A stretch of DNA of 47,873 bases from an uncultured Clostridium sp. (GTDB lineage: Bacteria > Bacillota > Clostridia > TANB77 > CAG-508): the NCBI GenBank assembly GCA_900553985.1, contig USFW01000010.1, positions 1 to 47,873 of the forward strand, read 5' to 3'. The notes beneath the pieces are model-generated. The model ran no database searches and was not told where the DNA came from. It worked only from the letters and a program-made list of their open reading frames with translations. Within the stretch, counting starts at the first letter, position 1. Every line of letters starts with the position of its first letter. Made by a program: the position numbers and the translations under genes. This document shows, one piece after another, positions 1-7,582 of the stretch.

Positions 1-142
1 TCTCTCACTCAGACCCTTTCATACTTCAAGTACCGTGAGCATTCCTCATTCGAAAACCTAACCAATTCTAATCTTCATTTCATACGAACGTCAAAATTCC
101 AAAAAATTATAATTATCAACTAGTTTCAGCTTCTCTACAATA
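1..142. repeat. Repeat family A, copy 1 (partial, right part)
   Basis: Bases 1-142 match the right part of the full element at 34245-34480. The core with CTCAC/GTGAG and CTCAT is nearly identical (one change in about 52 nt), while the arm is more diverged; both copies end in CTCTACAATAA. The left arm is missing because the window begins inside the element. The rest of the gap before ftsE (143-305) is AT-rich with nothing else recognisable. Confidence 0.85.
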
Positions 143-305
143 AATAATATTATTTAGTAATAAATGAAAGTAGATTGTTCCATTCAATTAAGTATTGTTT
201 TTTAGCTATTTATACGATATTTTGATAGTAATTTGCTATTAATTTTAAATAACAAGAAAATGTTCCAAAATCCAATATTTTCTAATATTTTTTAGACAAA
301 AACTA

Positions 306-344
306 TTGCAAATTTTGTACTTTATTGTTATGATTATGTAGAAT
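306..344 (+). promoter_or_regulatory. Sigma-A-type promoter(s) of ftsE
   Basis: TTGCAA (306-311) and TATGAT (329-334) are 17 bp apart. A second pair, TTGTAC (316-321) and TAGAAT (339-344), is also 17 bp apart. Either would give a short leader to the SD AAGGAGA at 368-374. Seen by eye only. Confidence 0.55.
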
Positions 345-381
345 AGATATAGTGTACGAAAAAGTATAAGGAGAGCGAAAG

Positions 382-1068
382 ATGATTGAATTTAGAAATG
401 TAGTGAAAACATATGATACAGGAACTAAAGCCGTAAAAGGAGCTAATTTTAGGATAGATAAAGGTGAATTTGCATTTTTAGTTGGTTCATCAGGTAGTGG
501 AAAATCTACATTAATAAAATTAATATTAAAAGAAGAGGAACCAACATCAGGAAATATAATAATAAATGGGAAAGATACAACTTTTTTGAAACCAAATAGA
601 ATTCCATATTTAAGAAGAAGTATGGGAGTTGTTTTTCAGGATTTTAGACTTTTACCAGATAAAACAGTATATGACAATGTTGCTTATGCAATGTATATAG
701 TAAGAGCAACACCAAGACATATAAGAAGACAAGTGCCAATGGTACTTTCATTAGTAGGATTAAGTGGAAAAGCAAAAATGTATCCAAATGAGTTATCAGG
801 AGGAGAGCAACAAAGAGTAGCTTTAGCAAGAGCATTAGTAAATAATCCATCAATGCTAATTGCAGACGAGCCAACTGGAAACTTAGACCCTGATACTGCT
901 TGGGATATAATGACATTACTAAATGACATAAATATGAGAGGAACAACTGTTGTAGTTGCAACACATGCTAAGGATATTGTTGATAAGATGAAAAAAAGAG
1001 TAATTCATATTAGAAAAGGTGAAATAATAAGAGACGATAAAAAAGGTGGGTATGATTGTGAGATATAA
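382..1068 (+). CDS. ftsE: Cell-division ATP-binding protein FtsE
   Basis: This 228-residue ABC ATPase is the cytoplasmic partner of FtsX. FtsEX uses ATP hydrolysis to control a periplasmic or cell-surface peptidoglycan hydrolase. Visible motifs are Walker A (GSSGSGKST, about 35-43), the Q-loop (VFQDF, Q86), the signature LSGGEQQ (138-144), Walker B (MLIADE, 158-163) and the H-loop His195. Length is normal for FtsE. The ATG follows AAGGAGA by 7 nt. The ftsX start lies inside its 3' end, so the two are translationally coupled, and an M23 hydrolase follows. FtsE is very similar to other small ABC ATPases such as LolD, but the downstream ftsX settles the identity. Confidence 0.96.
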   Translation: MIEFRNVVKTYDTGTKAVKGANFRIDKGEFAFLVGSSGSGKSTLIKLILKEEEPTSGNIIINGKDTTFLKPNRIPYLRRSMGVVFQDFRLLPDKTVYDNVAYAMYIVRATPRHIRRQVPMVLSLVGLSGKAKMYPNELSGGEQQRVALARALVNNPSMLIADEPTGNLDPDTAWDIMTLLNDINMRGTTVVVATHAKDIVDKMKKRVIHIRKGEIIRDDKKGGYDCEI

Positions 1069-1963
1069 TATATTTGGTTATTTAATTGGAGAAGGATTTA
1101 GTAATGTTTTTAAAAATAAGAAATCAACAGGAGCATCACTTATGATAATGTGTGCTACTATGATTATTTTTGGAGTATTTTTAATCTTAGGGGAAAATAT
1201 TAATCATTTTGTAAAAGATGTAGAAGATTCACAAGGAATACAAGTATTTGCAAAAGAAGAAGCAACAGACGAGCAAATAAAGGCATTAGGAGAACAAATA
1301 TCTAAAATAGAAGGGGTAAATAAAACTCAATTCAAATCAAAAGAAGATGCTTTAAACCAAATGAAAGAAAAGTTTGGAGAAGAAAATGAAAGTTTGTTAG
1401 AAGGATATGAAGGTGAAAATAATATATTTACTGCCTCATATGTAGTTACATTAACGGACTTAAATTTAAATCAACAAGTACAAGATGAAATTAGTAAATT
1501 AGATAATGTAAAAAAAATAACAAGTTCAAACCAAACAGTTACAACATTAATTGATTTATCAAATGGAATAAAAATAGTTACAGGAGTAATTTTACTATTA
1601 TTAATAGTAATTTCAGTATTCATCATAGCAAATACAATAAAATTAACAGTTCATGCAAGAAGAAAAGAAATTTCTATAATGAAATATGTTGGAGCAACAA
1701 ATGGATTTATAAGATGGCCATTTATTGTAGAAGGTATGATTATAGGAATAATATCTAGTTTAATTTCAATTTTATTAGTTGGATTAGCATATAACTTTAT
1801 AGCTGAACAAATGGTAAACTCATCATTTATGAAAATTATGGGAGTAAGTTTAGTAAGCTTTGGAGATATGTTCAATTCAATAATAGTTGTTTATATGCTA
1901 TTAGGTATAGGAATAGGAGCTTTAGGAAGTATAATTTCTATGAGAAAATATTTAAAAGTGTAA
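1058..1963 (+). CDS. ftsX: Cell-division permease-like protein FtsX
   Basis: This four-pass membrane protein pairs with FtsE. It has a short cytoplasmic N-terminus, TM1 at about 27-47, an extracellular domain of about 125 residues, then three TM segments (about 175-195, 222-245, 270-290). The conserved cytoplasmic stretch KYVGAT precedes TM3. The extracellular domain is what family members use to bind and activate a hydrolase. Three starts are possible in frame (GTG 1046, ATG 1052, GTG 1058). GTG 1058 has the best spacing (7 nt) from AAAGGTGGG and gives 301 residues. All three overlap the end of ftsE. Confidence 0.94.
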   Translation: MRYNIFGYLIGEGFSNVFKNKKSTGASLMIMCATMIIFGVFLILGENINHFVKDVEDSQGIQVFAKEEATDEQIKALGEQISKIEGVNKTQFKSKEDALNQMKEKFGEENESLLEGYEGENNIFTASYVVTLTDLNLNQQVQDEISKLDNVKKITSSNQTVTTLIDLSNGIKIVTGVILLLLIVISVFIIANTIKLTVHARRKEISIMKYVGATNGFIRWPFIVEGMIIGIISSLISILLVGLAYNFIAEQMVNSSFMKIMGVSLVSFGDMFNSIIVVYMLLGIGIGALGSIISMRKYLKV

Positions 1964-1978
1964 GGAGTAGAATAGGAC

Positions 1979-3220
1979 GTGCGTAAAATTTTATGTATTG
2001 TTTTAGCCTTTATGATTATTTGTACATATGCAACATATATATATGCAGATGATTTAGAAAATTTACAATCACAGCAACAAGATTTACAAAATCAATTGAA
2101 TGAATCTAATAATCAATTAAATGAAGTACAGAGTCAATTATCAGAAAACTTACAACAAATTGAAAAATTAGATGAAAGAATACAAAAATCAGAAGAGGAA
2201 GTAGATAAACTAAATAACGAAATATCAACGTTAGAAACTGCTATAAATGATATTAAATCAAAACTTGAAGTTGCAGAGGAAAAATATGAAAGACAAAAAA
2301 ATGTAATGGAAAAAAGATTGGTATCGATATATGAAGCAGGAGAAATTAAATATCTAGATGTATTACTAAAATCAAAAGATATTTCAGAGTTTTTATCAAA
2401 TTATTACTTAATAACACAAATAACAGCATTAGACAAAGAAATGCTAGACGAGGTTAGTCAGCAAAAAAAATACATAGATTTATCAAAACAAAAGCTTGAA
2501 AAGAGTCAAGAAAAATTAAAAGTAGCATTACAAAATCAAAATAGGACATCAACAATTTTACAAAACACAAAGACTTTGAGAGAAAACTATATATCAAAAT
2601 TATCAGATGAGGAAAAAGCTAAACAAGCTCAGATTGATGAAATAACATCGCAATATAATGAAATAAATAAACAAATTTTAGAACTTGCTAAACAAGGATT
2701 AGACACTGAATATATAGGTGGAGTTCTAGCATGGCCAGTACCAGGATATACAAAAATATCATCAAACTATGGTATGAGAGTACATCCTATAACAGGACAA
2801 TATAAGCTACATACAGGTGTAGATATAAGTGCACCAATGGGAGCAAATTTTGTAGCAGCAAATGATGGAATAGTTACTAAGGCAGGATATAACACTGCAT
2901 ATGGAAATATGGTAATAATAGACCATGGAGGAGGAATATCAACATTATATGCACATGGCTCAGAAATTTTAGTTACGGTTGGACAAACTGTAAAAAGAAA
3001 TGATCCAATATTAAAAGTAGGTTCAACAGGATATTCAACAGGTCCACATGCACACTTTGAAGTGAGAATTAATGGTGTAGTTACAAATCCAATAGAGTAT
3101 ATTACAAATGGTGTTATACCAAGTTCTCCAGATAAGGAAGAAGAAAAAGATGAAGATTTAGGTGAAAGCCAAAATGAAACAAAAGATGAAAATGAAATAG
3201 TAGAAAGCAAAAAAAACTAA
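1979..3220 (+). CDS. Secreted coiled-coil M23 peptidase, probable FtsEX-controlled hydrolase
   Basis: This 413-residue exported protein has a signal peptide (1-23, cut after YIYA), a long coiled coil (about 25-235) and an M23 LytM domain (about 250-375). The zinc ligands are present (HTGVD, then HAH in PHAHFEVR), so it should be an active endopeptidase rather than an EnvC-like activator. An acidic tail of about 35 residues follows. The GTG start has AAGGAG 11 nt upstream, overlapping the ftsX stop. In other bacteria FtsEX controls coiled-coil hydrolases or activators (PcsB, CwlO, EnvC). Position right after ftsX and the coiled-coil build suggest this is the FtsEX partner here; that is inference. 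A hairpin at 3238-3289 ends the operon. Confidence 0.9.
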   Translation: MRKILCIVLAFMIICTYATYIYADDLENLQSQQQDLQNQLNESNNQLNEVQSQLSENLQQIEKLDERIQKSEEEVDKLNNEISTLETAINDIKSKLEVAEEKYERQKNVMEKRLVSIYEAGEIKYLDVLLKSKDISEFLSNYYLITQITALDKEMLDEVSQQKKYIDLSKQKLEKSQEKLKVALQNQNRTSTILQNTKTLRENYISKLSDEEKAKQAQIDEITSQYNEINKQILELAKQGLDTEYIGGVLAWPVPGYTKISSNYGMRVHPITGQYKLHTGVDISAPMGANFVAANDGIVTKAGYNTAYGNMVIIDHGGGISTLYAHGSEILVTVGQTVKRNDPILKVGSTGYSTGPHAHFEVRINGVVTNPIEYITNGVIPSSPDKEEEKDEDLGESQNETKDENEIVESKKN

Positions 3221-3237
3221 GAAATTTAAACAAAGAT

Positions 3238-3289
3238 GCGACATATAAGTAATTTAAAATGTCAAAATATTTTAAATATGTCGCTTTCG
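3238..3289 (+). terminator. Terminator after the ftsEX operon
   Basis: GCGACATAT (3238-3246) pairs perfectly with ATATGTCGC (3276-3284). An inner stem ATTTAAAAT/ATTTTAAAT extends it almost to the loop, and TTTCGTT follows. The U-tract is modest. Confidence 0.65.
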
Positions 3290-3335
3290 TTCACCAAATA
3301 AGTAAACCTAAGAAAAGTAAAAATAAACAAAGTAA

Positions 3336-3382
3336 GAAAGGAGAGTATAATATAGAAATATATTATACATGAAAATCATATG
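3336..3382 (+). promoter_or_regulatory. SD-hairpin-AUG initiation region of the second M23 gene
   Basis: A strong SD (GAAAGGAGAG, 3336-3345) is followed at once by a perfect 9-bp hairpin, TATAATATA and TATATTATA (3346-3354 and 3359-3367) closing a GAAA loop. Twelve nt then lead to ATG 3380. Linear SD-AUG spacing is about 35 nt, too long unless the hairpin folds. A 4-codon ORF starting at 3369 ends with TGA overlapping ATG 3380. The same layout occurs upstream of 6327, 12471 and (minus strand) 33019. Confidence 0.7.
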
Positions 3383-4561
3383 AAAAAAATATCTTTAAAA
3401 ATACTAGGGGTACTAACTATTATAATAATGTTTGCACAAGTAAATGTTTTTGCTGCAACAAAATCAGAATTGAAGGAAAATAGTAGCGATACAGACAAGA
3501 AAATTGAAGAAGCTAAGGAAGAACTAGAGGGAATTCAGGCAGAAAAATCTGAGACTTTAAAGCAAGTAGAAAGTTTAATAACTGAAATTTCTTCATATGA
3601 AAGTGAAATAGACAAATTGGATGAACAAATTTCTAAGTTAAATAATGATATAAAAGATGCAGAAAATAAATTAAATCAAAAACAGGAAGATTATAAAAAA
3701 GAAAAAGAGTTATTAGAAAAAAGATTAGTGGCGACATATGAAGCAGGAGAAACTTCATATTTAGATGTTTTATTATCTTCAAGTAGCTTAACAGATTTAA
3801 TATCAAATTATTATTTTGTTACAGAGATAACAAGAAATGACAAAGAATTGATGGAAGAAATAAAGAAAGAAGAAGAAGAGATTGAAAAAGCGAAAACTAC
3901 ATTAGAAAATAGTAAAAGTGAGTTAAATAATTCAAAAGTGATGAAACAGTCAAAAGCAACTCAATTAAAACAAGCTAAAAACCAAAAAGATTCTTATGTA
4001 TCAAAATTAAATGAAGATGAAAAAAACACCCAAGAACAATTAGAACAATTTGAAAGAGACAAAAGAGATATTCAAGCACAATTAGCAGCAATTGCTAAAA
4101 AAGAAGCTGAACAAGCAGCAAATTCAGGAAATTCAAATAACAATATTACAAATAATCCTAGTGCTAGTGGATATATAAGACCAATAGTAGGATATGGAAT
4201 AACTTGTGGATGGATGGGATATGCAAATCATACAGGAGTAGATTTCAGTGGAGCAGGAATATCAGGAAAACCAATTTTGGCAGCAAAATCAGGAACTGTT
4301 GTAACATCAACAGCTTTAAAAAATTCAAATGGTACATACAGAAGTTATGGAGAATACATAGTAATAAACCATCATGATGGAACAATGACTTTATATGCAC
4401 ATGGTGCACCAGGTTCAAGATTAGTAAGTGTAGGACAAAAGGTAAGCCAAGGACAACAAATAATGAGTGTAGGAACAACAGGGAATTCAACAGGATATCA
4501 TTTACATTTTGAAGTAAGAGTAAATGGAGTACCAGTTAATCCAGCACCATACTTAAAATAG
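3380..4561 (+). CDS. Secreted coiled-coil M23 peptidase, paralogue 2
   Basis: This 393-residue exported hydrolase has a signal peptide (1-25, cut after VNVFA), a coiled coil (about 27-240), a short Asn/Ser linker and a C-terminal M23 domain (about 265-393). The zinc ligands are intact (HTGVD and HLH in YHLHFEVR). It should cleave peptidoglycan cross-bridges at the cell surface. It lies in tandem with two relatives. All three share the mid-coil block EKRL..YEAGE..YLDVLL, which probably marks a coiled-coil turn. It is separated from the ftsEX operon by a terminator and has an unusual initiation region, so it is probably regulated on its own. Confidence 0.92.
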   Translation: MKKISLKILGVLTIIIMFAQVNVFAATKSELKENSSDTDKKIEEAKEELEGIQAEKSETLKQVESLITEISSYESEIDKLDEQISKLNNDIKDAENKLNQKQEDYKKEKELLEKRLVATYEAGETSYLDVLLSSSSLTDLISNYYFVTEITRNDKELMEEIKKEEEEIEKAKTTLENSKSELNNSKVMKQSKATQLKQAKNQKDSYVSKLNEDEKNTQEQLEQFERDKRDIQAQLAAIAKKEAEQAANSGNSNNNITNNPSASGYIRPIVGYGITCGWMGYANHTGVDFSGAGISGKPILAAKSGTVVTSTALKNSNGTYRSYGEYIVINHHDGTMTLYAHGAPGSRLVSVGQKVSQGQQIMSVGTTGNSTGYHLHFEVRVNGVPVNPAPYLK

Positions 4562-4583
4562 ATAAATTTATTAGGAGGAACTT

Positions 4584-5909
4584 ATGAAGAGATTATTTGG
4601 AAAAATAATAGGAGGGGTAATTGTAATAATGCTTTTATTTCAGTTTAATGGAATAGTATTAGCAGACGAAATAAAAGATTTACAAAATAAGCAATCAGAT
4701 ACTTCAGAAAAAATTGATGAAGCAAAACAACAAAAACAACAAGTTTCTCAAGAAAAAAATGAAACACAAAAGCAAGTAGATAACTTAAATAACCAAATTT
4801 CGGACTATGAAAGCCAAATTGGAGATTTAGACTTGAAAATTACAAATTTAAATACAAAAATTGAAGATTCTCAAAATAAAATAACACAAAAACAAGAAGA
4901 TTATAAAAAAGAAAAAGAGTTATTAGAAAAAAGATTAGTAGCAACATATGAAGCAGGAGAAACTTCGTATTTAGATGTCTTGCTTTCAGCAGAAAGTTTT
5001 ACAGATTTTCTATCTACATACTATTATGTAACAGAAATAGCTAAAAATGATCTAGAATTAATGGAGAAAATAAAGAAAGAAGAAGAAGAAATAAAAACGG
5101 CAAAAGAGACCTTAGAAACAAGTAAAAAAGAATTATCAAGTTCAAAAGCAAAAAAAGAAAGTATGTCTGTTCAACTACAAACTGCTAAGAATGAAAAAAG
5201 CAAATATGTAGCACAATTATCAAAAGAAGAACAAGATATACAAGAAGAAATAGATCAATTAACAAAAGATAATCAAAAGATACTTAATGATATAAAGGTA
5301 GCTCAAGCTAAATATCAAAAACAATTAGAAGAATTAAAAAAACAAGAAGAAAATAAAAAGCCATCAAATGGTGGTGGAGGGAATTCATCAAACAATAAGC
5401 CATCAAATGGTGGAGGTTCGTCAAATAATAAACCTTCAAATGGTGGGGGATCATCAAATAGTGGCAATGGAGGGAATTCATCATCTGGCTCAGGATATTT
5501 CATAAGACCTGTAAAAGGAGGAACAATTACAGCAAATGGATATTATCCATCAAGTGGTAAATTCCACGGAGCAATAGATTACGGAGTTAATATAGGAACA
5601 CCAATATATGCAGCAGCAGCTGGAGTGGTAATGTCAGTACAAAATTTAACAAGCAGTTATGGAACACATGTAGTAATACAACATGCAAATGGACTACAAA
5701 CTTGGTATGCTCACGGAACACCTGGTTCTGTTAGTGTATCACCAGGGCAAATGGTTTCACAAGGACAAGTAATAATGAAAAGTGGAAATTCGGGAAATTC
5801 AGGAGGACCACATTTACACTTTGAAGCAAGAAAACCACCATATACATATAGTTATAGTGCTAAAAAATATGGAGATGACTCTAGAGTTGATCCTAATAAG
5901 TATTTTTAG
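4584..5909 (+). CDS. Secreted coiled-coil M23 peptidase, paralogue 3, with Gly/Ser/Asn linker
   Basis: This 441-residue exported protein has a signal peptide (1-27, cut after GIVLA), a coiled coil (about 28-255), a repeated flexible linker built on KPSNGGG (about 259-305) and an M23 domain (about 308-441) with HGAID and HLHFE zinc ligands. ATG 4584 follows AGGAGG by 6 nt, 22 nt after the previous stop, so it is probably co-transcribed with paralogue 2. Between residues about 95 and 135 the two genes are almost identical at DNA level, which points to recent duplication or gene conversion. The linker probably lets the catalytic domain reach through the wall. Confidence 0.92.
   Translation: MKRLFGKIIGGVIVIMLLFQFNGIVLADEIKDLQNKQSDTSEKIDEAKQQKQQVSQEKNETQKQVDNLNNQISDYESQIGDLDLKITNLNTKIEDSQNKITQKQEDYKKEKELLEKRLVATYEAGETSYLDVLLSAESFTDFLSTYYYVTEIAKNDLELMEKIKKEEEEIKTAKETLETSKKELSSSKAKKESMSVQLQTAKNEKSKYVAQLSKEEQDIQEEIDQLTKDNQKILNDIKVAQAKYQKQLEELKKQEENKKPSNGGGGNSSNNKPSNGGGSSNNKPSNGGGSSNSGNGGNSSSGSGYFIRPVKGGTITANGYYPSSGKFHGAIDYGVNIGTPIYAAAAGVVMSVQNLTSSYGTHVVIQHANGLQTWYAHGTPGSVSVSPGQMVSQGQVIMKSGNSGNSGGPHLHFEARKPPYTYSYSAKKYGDDSRVDPNKYF
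5358..5490 (+). repeat. In-frame KPSNGGG repeats (coding)
   Basis: Three units begin at 5358, 5397 and 5430. Each encodes KPSNGGG followed by Gly/Ser/Asn residues, with unit lengths of 13, 11 and a longer degenerate last unit. They form the linker of the third M23 protein. Such direct repeats are prone to expand and shrink by slippage. Confidence 0.8.
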
Positions 5910-6238
5910 TATATATTTTATACAATCAAATGAAAAACAAAATTATTAAAATAGCTCATAATATATATTTAAAAAACAATATGAATATAAATTAAAAATA
6001 TAAATAATATTAAATATAATGATATTTACTAAAGACACAGTTTTTGCACTATTCATATTTTCGAAAAAATCAAAAACAGTGTCTTTATTATATAGTTTAA
6101 ATGACTTTAAAACAACAAAAATAAGCTTTTAGATAGTGAAATTGATAAATGAAAAACTTTATTGTAAATTTAGTTATTGTTTTAATATTACGAAGGTTAA
6201 TATAAAATTTTATATTGCAACATACATCAGGAATTGAA
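5910..6238. other. AT-rich gap between the M23 cluster and ctpA
   Basis: No gene is supportable here. It holds the hairpin terminator at 6031-6092 and is otherwise AT-rich. The ctpA promoter must lie in 6093-6238, but no convincing -35/-10 pair stands out. Confidence 0.6.
6031..6092. terminator. Long hairpin terminator
   Basis: AAAGACACAGTTTTTG (6031-6046) pairs with CAAAAACAGTGTCTTT (6071-6086) at 15 of 16 positions around a 24-nt loop. The flanking A- and T-rich ends would let it work in both directions. Confidence 0.7.
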
Positions 6239-6239
6239 A

Positions 6240-6276
6240 AAGAAGTTTATAGGCTTATCTTCTTGTAAAAAACCTA
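6240..6276 (+). promoter_or_regulatory. H-type pseudoknot upstream of ctpA (preQ1-I-like geometry)
   Basis: Stem 1 is AAGAAG/CTTCTT (6240-6245, 6259-6264). Its 13-nt loop begins TTTATAGG. The loop TAGG (6250-6253) can pair with CCTA (6273-6276) after an 8-nt A-rich linker. The same loop start, loop length and linker length occur at 37374-37406 with a different stem 1. It ends 9 nt before the ctpA SD. Confidence 0.5.
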
Positions 6277-6283
6277 AATAATA

Positions 6284-6329
6284 AAAAGGAGTGCAATATT
6301 ATTTATATAATGTTGTAAAATGTATAATG
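6284..6329 (+). promoter_or_regulatory. SD-hairpin-AUG initiation region of ctpA
   Basis: SD AAGGAG (6286-6291) is followed by arms CAATATTAT (6294-6302) and ATAATGTTG (6307-6315), which pair fully (one U-G) around a TTAT loop. Eleven nt then lead to ATG 6327. No start at usual spacing from the SD fits the protein. Confidence 0.65.
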
Positions 6330-7544
6330 GAAGAAAAGAAGAGATATAAAGTATATAAAATTATAATGTTAATAGTATTAGTAGCTTTTATAACTTTTAT
6401 GATAACATCGATAGGATTGTATCAATATTTTGTCAAAGGAGATAATTTAAATAAACATTTATTACTCTCAGCATCTCCTGAAAGTAAGGATATAGCAAAT
6501 TCTTTAGACACATATAAAGCAATACTTGATAAATATTATTTAGGTGAAATAAATGAAGAAGATTTAAAAGAAGGTGCAATAAGAGGATATATTGAAGGAG
6601 TAGGAGATAAATATACTGAATATATATCTAAGGAAGAAATGCAAGAATATATGGAAGATACCAAAGGGAATTTTGTTGGTATAGGTATATATATGATACA
6701 AGATAAAAAATCTGACAAAATAATGGTAGTGGCTCCAATAAAAAATAGCCCAGCAGAAAAAGCAGGAGTTCAAGCAGGAGATTTAATCTTAGCCGTTGAT
6801 GAGCAAGAATGTACTGCAAATGATATGAATACAATAAGCTCAAAAATAAAAGGAGAAGCAGGAACAACAGTAAAATTAAAATTACAAAGAGGAAATGAAA
6901 CTTTAGAGTTAGATATAAAAAGAGAAAGTGTAACTGTAAATCCAGTAGAAAGCAAAATGCTAGAAAGCAATATTGGATATATAAAATTCACATCATTTGA
7001 TGAAAATACATCAGAAGATTTTAAGAAAAATTTTGAGACTTTACAAAAACAAGGAGCAAAATCATTAATTATTGATTTAAGAAATAATGGTGGAGGAATA
7101 GTAGATGAAGCTTTAAAAATAGCAGATTATATAGCAGAAAAAGATTCAGTATTACTTTATGAAGTAGATAAAGAAAATAAAGAAGTAGTAAAGAAATCAG
7201 AAAATGCTCCAATAATAAAAATGCCAATAATATTGTTAACAAATGAAAATACTGCTAGTTCGTCAGAAATTTTAGCAGGAGCTTTAAAAGATTTAGGAAA
7301 AGCTAAAATTGTTGGAGTAAAAACATATGGTAAAGGTGTCATTCAAGAAATATTAACATTGCCAGATGGTAGTGGAATAAAAATAACAACAGAAAAATAT
7401 TTGACACCTAATAAAACAGAAATAAATAAAGTAGGAATAGAGCCAGACGAAAAAGTAGAATTACCAGAAGACTTGGAAAATGTATTAGAAATAGAAGAAA
7501 AAAATGATACACAATTACAAAAGGCAATTCAAATGTTAAAATAG
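6327..7544 (+). CDS. Carboxyl-terminal processing protease, S41 (CtpA/CtpB-like)
   Basis: This 405-residue serine protease is tethered by an N-terminal TM helix (about 11-33) and acts outside the membrane. A PDZ domain (about 105-195) precedes the S41 domain. The dyad is visible as Ser311 in TASSSEI and Lys336 in YGKGVIQ, with the usual spacing of 25. Relatives trim the C-termini of exported proteins and, in spore formers, cut SpoIVFA. An in-frame GTG at 6291 sits directly on the SD and is unlikely to be the start; ATG 6327 gives the typical charged N-terminus before the TM helix. pgsA follows after 38 nt. Confidence 0.93.
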   Translation: MEEKKRYKVYKIIMLIVLVAFITFMITSIGLYQYFVKGDNLNKHLLLSASPESKDIANSLDTYKAILDKYYLGEINEEDLKEGAIRGYIEGVGDKYTEYISKEEMQEYMEDTKGNFVGIGIYMIQDKKSDKIMVVAPIKNSPAEKAGVQAGDLILAVDEQECTANDMNTISSKIKGEAGTTVKLKLQRGNETLELDIKRESVTVNPVESKMLESNIGYIKFTSFDENTSEDFKKNFETLQKQGAKSLIIDLRNNGGGIVDEALKIADYIAEKDSVLLYEVDKENKEVVKKSENAPIIKMPIILLTNENTASSSEILAGALKDLGKAKIVGVKTYGKGVIQEILTLPDGSGIKITTEKYLTPNKTEINKVGIEPDEKVELPEDLENVLEIEEKNDTQLQKAIQMLK

Positions 7545-7582
7545 GAAATTAATGAAAAGAATTGAACAAGGTGGGAAAAGAA

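Noticed and set aside
2767..3210. Long minus-strand frames lying inside plus-strand genes (for example 2767-3210, 9751-10074, 30253-30648, 41105-41635)
   Set aside because: They mirror conserved genes, lack an SD and encode Ser/Leu/Phe-rich products typical of antisense reading of AT-rich codons.
5358..5490. CRISPR-like spaced repeats
   Set aside because: Units are in-frame codons for a Gly/Ser/Asn linker inside an M23 gene, with unequal lengths and no spacers. No CRISPR array exists in the window.
6240..6276. Calling the pseudoknots true preQ1-I riboswitches
   Set aside because: The ligand-pairing C is replaced, the loop differs, and no queuosine gene is nearby. Kept only as a similarity.
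7562..7582. Upstream TTG start for pgsA, and similar extended starts for whiA (24642), mnmA (22156), the flavin reductase (30934) and murI (31593)
   Set aside because: In each case the SD lies between the upstream codon and a better-placed ATG (mnmA: the upstream GTG lies within iscU), and the shorter protein matches family N-termini.
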